Source of the DNA: a virus
IMG/VR virus record: IMGVR_UViG_3300032677_000160
Span: 1-24,028 of that record
DNA length: 24,028 bases
Strand: one strand, 5' to 3'
Below are positions 20,126 through 24,028 of the stretch, in pieces (position 1 is the first letter of the stretch; every line of letters begins with the position of its first letter). A program made the position numbers and the translations under genes. Under the pieces are notes generated by a model, which was not told the DNA's origin, did no database searches, and saw only the letters and a program-made list of their open reading frames with translations.

Positions 20126-20860
20126 ATGACAATACAACCAGAAGCTAAACAGCAAGAGACAAAAGTAGCAGAAATACCTGCTGCAACACAACCGAAAACA
20201 ATTCCAGAGGCAACTCCCTCTGCACAGCCTGAAGAAACAACAGAGCAGATCAATTGGAGGAAGTTCCGTCAAGTCCGCGAGAAGGAGCGCAAAGAAAAGG
20301 AAGAATCGGATCGGAGAGCTTCGGAGAAGGAAGCAGAGGCGAAGGCTCTGAAGGATGCTATGGAGGCTCTACTTTCCAAGCCACAGCCCGCTCAATCGTC
20401 AGAAGACATTGGAGAGACAGAAGAGCAGCGTATTGATAAACGCATCCAACAAGCTCTAGACAAAGAAAGACAGAGACATCAAAAAGAACTCCAAGAGAGG
20501 GAAGTAAGAGAGTTGCCGCAGAAGCTCAAATCAACCTTCAATGATTTCGATCAGGTATGCACACAGGAGAACTTAGATTATCTTGATTATCACTATCCAG
20601 AAGTTGCTCGTCGCTTTAGAAACTCTCCAGAATCTTTTGAAACATGGTCTGACTTTTATAAGGTCATCAAGAGATTTGTCCCAAATCATGACAGCAAGAA
20701 AGACCAGAAACAAATGGAGAAGAACCTAGCTAAACCTCAATCTATGTCTCTTCCAGGAGCCACACAAACAGGAGATCAAGCTCCAGCAAAGAATCTAGAT
20801 GATAAAAGAAGACAAGAAAATTGGGCCAGGATGCAACGTACACTTAAAGGTGCGAAGTGA
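20126..20860 (+). CDS. Head scaffolding protein (probable)
   Basis: 244 residues with AGGAG about 10 bases before the ATG. Composition fits scaffolds: a Pro/Ala/Thr/Glu-rich N-terminus (TIQPEAKQQETKVAEIPAAT), a long Lys/Glu/Arg coiled coil (about 45-130; REKERKEKEESDRRASEKEA), a more ordered middle (LKSTFNDFDQVCTQENLDYL, YHYPEVARRF) and a basic C-terminus ending ENWARMQRTLKGAK that could bind capsid protein. It lies between portal-proximal genes and the major capsid gene, the canonical position. It has no protease motif. The downstream gene overlaps it by 4 bases. Confidence 0.75.
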   Translation: MTIQPEAKQQETKVAEIPAATQPKTIPEATPSAQPEETTEQINWRKFRQVREKERKEKEESDRRASEKEAEAKALKDAMEALLSKPQPAQSSEDIGETEEQRIDKRIQQALDKERQRHQKELQEREVRELPQKLKSTFNDFDQVCTQENLDYLDYHYPEVARRFRNSPESFETWSDFYKVIKRFVPNHDSKKDQKQMEKNLAKPQSMSLPGATQTGDQAPAKNLDDKRRQENWARMQRTLKGAK

Positions 20861-21120
20861 GCATAGAAATTAGCGAAGAGGATGAAAGATATCTCCGAAC
20901 CAATTTTCATCGTTTAATTGATGATCTTACCGAAGGGGAAAGAATCGAATTTCTGCAATGGGCATTAGGAGATGATTATGGTGAACTCACCTTTCCACAA
21001 AGTCCAGAGCGTTGGAATAAATTACACGGGAATCTTTTACATATTTATTCAAACGGAAAGATGAGTCAGGATCTTCCAAAAATGATAAAAATATGGAAGG
21101 AAGCTTGCAAACAATCCTAA
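20857..21120 (+). CDS. Hypothetical small protein, GTG start
   Basis: 87 residues starting at GTG 20857, overlapping the scaffold TGA (GTGA) with AAAGG 6-7 bases upstream. The product is acidic: SIEISEEDERYLRTNFHRLI, then LTEGERIEFLQWALGDDYGE and LHIYSNGKMSQDLPKMIKIW. No domain recognised. A TTGCAA/TATAAC promoter for the capsid gene begins within its last codons. Confidence 0.65.
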   Translation: MSIEISEEDERYLRTNFHRLIDDLTEGERIEFLQWALGDDYGELTFPQSPERWNKLHGNLLHIYSNGKMSQDLPKMIKIWKEACKQS

Positions 21121-21133
21121 TCTAAAATATAAC
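21105..21133 (+). promoter_or_regulatory. Sigma70-like promoter for major capsid gene
   Basis: TTGCAA (21105-21110) and TATAAC (21128-21133) are separated by an ideal 17 bases. Transcription would begin about 85 bases before the capsid ATG, giving a structured leader. The context TAAAATATAAC also occurs at 9773-9783 before the origin region. Confidence 0.55.
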
Positions 21134-21179
21134 AAAGTCAATTAGGTAGTATACCCGTTCACCTGGGTGCTGATTTAGT

Positions 21180-21221
21180 CGCTTTCGCAAGCGTCACATA
21201 ATAAATCTTCACCGCAGGTGA
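21180..21221 (+). promoter_or_regulatory. Capsid gene leader hairpins, RBS in stem
   Basis: CGCTT-TCGC-AAGCG (21180-21193) is a compact hairpin. TCACC (21209-21213) pairs with GGTGA (21217-21221) around GCA, burying the AGGTGA Shine-Dalgarno of the capsid gene in its 3' arm. This could tune capsid translation or respond to ribosome traffic. Confidence 0.5.
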
Positions 21222-21225
21222 TACC

Positions 21226-22191
21226 ATGACCAGTTCTACTGGAATCACAAATATCAATAACATGGCTCCTGAGCTACCTCTTCAGTTTTCTGAAGATCTC
21301 TTGAGCACACCAATGTTTAACTTGATCCACTCTTTTGGAGCGGATCTACACTATGCAGAAGCGCATATCGGTAAAACAACCCGTATGTCACGCTTTGAGC
21401 GTTTGTCTACCGACGGAGGCCAACTTGATGGGTCTGGTATTGATCCAGCACCAGAAGTTGTTGTTCGTACAGACATTGATGCAACAATGGAAATCTATGC
21501 CAAGACAGTTGTCATCAACGAGCAAGTAACTCTCTATGAGAACGACAAAGTCCTTACCAAATTCACTGCTCTACTTGGTCAGTGGCTTCGGGAGAAAGAA
21601 GATCTTCTCATGAGAGATCTATATGCCAGCTCTGTCAGCTATATCAATGCTACAGGCGGTATCAATGGACAACAGCCATCAGAGATATCTCGTCAGGATG
21701 TGAATAACATCGAGAGGATTCTCCTAGGAAATGATGCAAGGACAATGCTTGAAGTGGTAGAAGCGGAATTGAAGTTTGCGACAAGCCCCACCAGGGATGC
21801 CTTCATTTGCCTAGCATCTACTAATATCACTCCAGACCTTCAGAACGTGCAGGGTGTGATTCTTAAAAACGCATATCCATCACAAGAAGGACTAAGACCA
21901 GAAGAATATTGCTCGATTTCTAGATTCAGGGTATTTGTATCGTCCAAGGCAGCTTTCATTCCTGGCATATCTAGCCCAGGCGGACAAACTGTTTATACAT
22001 TGCCTATGTATGGTCTAGAAGCAGCTGCAAAAGTAGAGCAAAACAACTATACAGCGATCTTGGGGTATAGACCTCCTTACGTTGTTTCATCAGTTGCTCA
22101 AAACAGTCAGCTATACGCTAAGTTTGGAATAGCTAGAGCTATCACCAACCAAAACTGGGTTTCTGGACTTAACGTAACACAAAGACTATAA
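21226..22191 (+). CDS. Major capsid protein, N4-gp56 family
   Basis: 321 residues. After an N-terminal arm, FSEDLLSTPMFNLIHSFGA and TRMSRFERLSTDGGQLDGSG lead to a strand-rich segment, VVVRTDIDATMEIYAKTVVI (about 86-105) and ENDKVLTKFTALLGQWLREK. That pattern is what I know from N4-gp56-type HK97-fold capsid proteins. The C-terminus is Gly/Tyr-rich. The gene has its own promoter and leader, sits right after the scaffold block, and is followed by virion proteins, all as expected. RBS AGGTGA lies 5-7 bases upstream. Family call moderately strong. Confidence 0.85.
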   Translation: MTSSTGITNINNMAPELPLQFSEDLLSTPMFNLIHSFGADLHYAEAHIGKTTRMSRFERLSTDGGQLDGSGIDPAPEVVVRTDIDATMEIYAKTVVINEQVTLYENDKVLTKFTALLGQWLREKEDLLMRDLYASSVSYINATGGINGQQPSEISRQDVNNIERILLGNDARTMLEVVEAELKFATSPTRDAFICLASTNITPDLQNVQGVILKNAYPSQEGLRPEEYCSISRFRVFVSSKAAFIPGISSPGGQTVYTLPMYGLEAAAKVEQNNYTAILGYRPPYVVSSVAQNSQLYAKFGIARAITNQNWVSGLNVTQRL

Positions 22192-22202
22192 GGAGAATTT
22201 AT

Positions 22203-23270
22203 ATGGCTTTCACCCTAATAACCCAAGGTTCCTTTCTCTCAGCAGGAATTAACGTAAAGATTCCCCTCCCAAGCTCAGTAGATTATTTCAAAACATATAA
22301 TCTAACTCAGATGCCACTTGCTCCATCTACAGCTGTAGTTGTAATGGGAGAATGGTTTGGCGGGAATTTAATCAATCCAGCTAGCGGACTACGATGGAAA
22401 AAATCCACATCTACTAGTGTATTGAACTTAGATACATTTGCTACTTCTACAGCTTCCAATGGATTTACCTATGTAACGGCATCTCCAGTTGTGGAAGCAC
22501 AGAATTCAAATGCTATCACAAACATCACCGCTGTTAACCCAGCTGTGGTTACTCAAACAAATACCTACAATAACGGGGATATCATCCAGATCTATAATAC
22601 GACTGGAGATCTTACGATTGGCGGAATGAACTTTCAGATCTCTTCAGTATCTAGTAGTGGATATACTCTTCTTGGACTCGCTAACGTAGCTGGCAACGGC
22701 CTTGCAGCGGCTACAGCTGGCTATACAAGACGAGTATCTACTAACTGGTCTGTAGATCCTCAGTTCCTCTTTATCACTAACATCAGCCAGGCTACACAAG
22801 CTGTTGTGTCTACTTCTGTAGACCCATCACAGTATTATGTAGTGGGACAGAATATACACTTCAGCGTTCCCTCTTCATTTGGCATGACTCAAATCAATCA
22901 AATGACAGGAACTATCGTGGCTGTCAACGCTGTATCTGCTACCGGAAATATTGGTGCGTACAACCTTACGGTTAACATCAACTCCTCAGCGTTTACAGCA
23001 TTTGCTTTCCCAGCTAGTGCTCTGTCACCAACAGCACAGTTGTTTGCTACACTAGCTCCTCAGGGATCTAGCACACAATACAACCCAATGACCAACACCT
23101 ATACAGGATATAACTTCACCCTAGCGCCTTTCCATACAGGGCAGTTTACTCCTTATATGCTGGTCTATGGAGGAGCACAATCTCCTGGTGGTGCTTCTGG
23201 TGATACAATTTTGTGGCAAGCCTACAAAATGGAAGCAACTTCCTATAGTAACGGAACAACTTCTGTTTAA
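22203..23270 (+). CDS. Virion protein with FCCH-like beta domains
   Basis: 355 residues, AAGGAG before the ATG, 11 bases after the capsid stop. It is Thr/Ser/Asn-rich and all-beta in appearance. Residues about 98-160 (ITNITAVNPAVVTQTNTYNN, DIIQIYNTTGD, GMNFQISSV) have the aITxIt-NPavVT-hxf-nGd-v-i-GM-xinG-xy-v layout of the E1-FCCH-like fold often seen in phage decoration proteins. A second related unit follows at about 195-285 (ITNISQATQAVVSTSVDPSQ, QNIHFSVPSSFGMTQINQMT). It is probably a head-decoration or head-tail protein. The following gene repeats the second unit. Confidence 0.65.
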   Translation: MAFTLITQGSFLSAGINVKIPLPSSVDYFKTYNLTQMPLAPSTAVVVMGEWFGGNLINPASGLRWKKSTSTSVLNLDTFATSTASNGFTYVTASPVVEAQNSNAITNITAVNPAVVTQTNTYNNGDIIQIYNTTGDLTIGGMNFQISSVSSSGYTLLGLANVAGNGLAAATAGYTRRVSTNWSVDPQFLFITNISQATQAVVSTSVDPSQYYVVGQNIHFSVPSSFGMTQINQMTGTIVAVNAVSATGNIGAYNLTVNINSSAFTAFAFPASALSPTAQLFATLAPQGSSTQYNPMTNTYTGYNFTLAPFHTGQFTPYMLVYGGAQSPGGASGDTILWQAYKMEATSYSNGTTSV

Positions 23271-23280
23271 TCGATTCCAT

Positions 23281-23310
23281 TGGATGCCTCTCTTCACCGA
23301 GAGGCATTCA
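23281..23310 (+). other. 12-bp stem-loop between virion genes
   Basis: TGGATGCCTCTC (23281-23292) pairs with GAGAGGCATTCA (23299-23310), all twelve pairs with one G-T wobble, around TTCACC. No T-tract follows. It is either a weak terminator or an mRNA-stabilising or processing element in the intergenic gap. The next gene's RBS starts 10 bases later. Confidence 0.6.
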
Positions 23311-23333
23311 TTCATCGTACAAAGGAGAAAGTG

Positions 23334-23705
23334 GTGTCCAGTAATACTTACCTTCCTCCTTCTCCAGTAGTCCCGATGTTTCTTGTGATCTCATCGATCA
23401 CTAATTCCTATACAGCCGTTGTCACGGTGATCACTCCAAATGCATATATCCCTGGTCAGATAATCTACTTTAGCGTTCCATTTGACTATGGAATGTTTCA
23501 GATTAATGGATTGACAGGACAGATAATTGCAGTAGATTCTACTAATCTCATTCTTACGACTAACGTAAATACTACTGAGTTTGATACATTTGTTCTTCCT
23601 ACAGGAGGAGAGCAACCGGCTACGGTATCTCCTGCTGGAGCGAGAAACATCTATAACACGACCACAGTCCCCTTTCATTCATTGAACGGACAGGTGGGAA
23701 ATTAG
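23334..23705 (+). CDS. FCCH-like virion protein, paralogue of upstream gene, GTG start
   Basis: 123 residues from GTG 23334, with AAAGGAG six bases upstream. An ATG at 23280 would begin inside the stem-loop and has no RBS; GTG 23331 is too close to the Shine-Dalgarno. The product is MSSNTYLPPSPVVPMFLVIS, then ITNSYTAVVTVITPNAYIPG and QIIYFSVPFDYGMFQINGLT, ending GQVGN. The IPGQIIYFSVPFDYGMFQINGLTG region aligns with VVGQNIHFSVPSSFGMTQINQMTG of the preceding protein, so it is a single-domain derivative. Likely a structural protein. Confidence 0.7.
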   Translation: MSSNTYLPPSPVVPMFLVISSITNSYTAVVTVITPNAYIPGQIIYFSVPFDYGMFQINGLTGQIIAVDSTNLILTTNVNTTEFDTFVLPTGGEQPATVSPAGARNIYNTTTVPFHSLNGQVGN

Positions 23706-23713
23706 GAGAACAT

Positions 23714-24028
23714 ATGTCTTTATCTCACATTAGAGAACCAAACCCAATGAAAACGCCAACAGGACAAGAACATGGATTAGTGAAGGTAGTGGGCAATTCT
23801 GTTGTTTTTAACGACTACAAACGATTCAAGGAATCTGACAGAGAAAAGATGAAGAAGATGCACCTTGATGAATGCAAAATGGTCAAGGTGACCTATATCA
23901 ACACAAAGGGTGCAGATCTCCCTCTAGAACTTATTTATTGTAACTGGGATGGAGATCCTCTTCTCTCTTACAAATTCTTACCCGATCATGAATATGAGAT
24001 ACCAAAGGGTCTTAAAGATATGGTAAAC
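23714..24028 (+). CDS. Hypothetical protein, 3' end outside window
   Basis: ATG 23714 follows AGGAG by about 6 bases. 105 codons are visible, with no stop before the window edge. It begins MSLSHIREPNPMKTPTGQEH, with a Lys-rich helix FKESDREKMKKMHLDECKMV and a strand-rich end (YINTKGADLPLELIYCNWDG). No domain recognised. It is the next gene of the structural operon. Confidence 0.65.
   Translation, partial: MSLSHIREPNPMKTPTGQEHGLVKVVGNSVVFNDYKRFKESDREKMKKMHLDECKMVKVTYINTKGADLPLELIYCNWDGDPLLSYKFLPDHEYEIPKGLKDMVN

Noticed and set aside
20126-20272. Cys/Phe-rich N-terminal extension of the alpha-CTD-like frame
   Set aside because: It is antisense to the Lys/Ala/Gln-rich start of the scaffold gene; domain homology begins only after the ATG at 20125.
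1-24028. tRNA genes, CRISPR arrays, insertion sequences, integrase or attachment sites
   Set aside because: No tRNA arm motifs, spaced direct-repeat arrays, transposase-like or integrase-like proteins were seen on either strand by reading; a covariance-model scan was not possible.

Overview
The window is a contiguous piece of a tailed, probably podovirus-like, double-stranded DNA phage (or prophage) genome, open at both ends. It carries large terminase, a P22-type portal, an N4-gp56-type major capsid protein, a DnaB helicase, an iteron-type origin next to a replication initiator, a YqaJ-type exonuclease, an ssDNA-binding protein and several dozen small tightly packed genes. I recognise no host chromosomal genes, tRNAs, CRISPR arrays or insertion sequences. 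The best clue to the host is a 135-residue protein (9368-9775). Its two tandem helix-turn-helix domains and linker follow the layout of Euo, the developmental repressor of Chlamydiota, which points to a phage of a chlamydia or chlamydia-like bacterium. This host assignment is inference.

Layout: (1) 1-3786, three tandem plus-strand tail-fibre-like paralogues, each with an N-terminal fibre module and a seven-bladed RCC1-type propeller; the first is cut by the window edge. (2) 3799-5418, a two-domain GT8-GT9 glycosyltransferase. (3) 5377-5932, minus-strand pair with a small HTH regulator, divergent from (4) 5974-8172, recombination genes: membrane peptide, ssDNA-binding protein, HNH nuclease, YqaJ exonuclease. 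(5) 8162-9048, minus-strand operon of a DUF1064-type nuclease and small basic proteins. (6) 9118-12448, plus-strand zinc protein, Euo-like regulator, iterons, initiator, DnaB helicase and a small unknown gene. (7) 12440-14220, minus-strand accessory operons of small proteins (lipoprotein, DUF551-like proteins, membrane protein) with an attenuator-like terminator. (8) 14333-24028, plus-strand morphogenesis block: small membrane protein, TerS, TerL, an HNH remnant, portal, small proteins, scaffold, major capsid, and FCCH-like virion proteins. One minus-strand gene interrupts it: an RNA polymerase alpha-CTD-like protein (19850-20125) whose 3' half is antisense to the end of its neighbour.

The replication and recombination genes form a coherent module (initiator, helicase, SSB, exonuclease, nuclease), and the right arm builds and fills the head. 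The fibre paralogues and adjacent glycosyltransferase look like a host-range or surface-modification cassette. The most unusual element is the pair of host-transcription mimics, an Euo homologue and a free-standing alpha-CTD. Together they suggest a phage that reads or reprograms the chlamydial developmental transcription programme. That role is inference and is separated from direct observation in the entries below.
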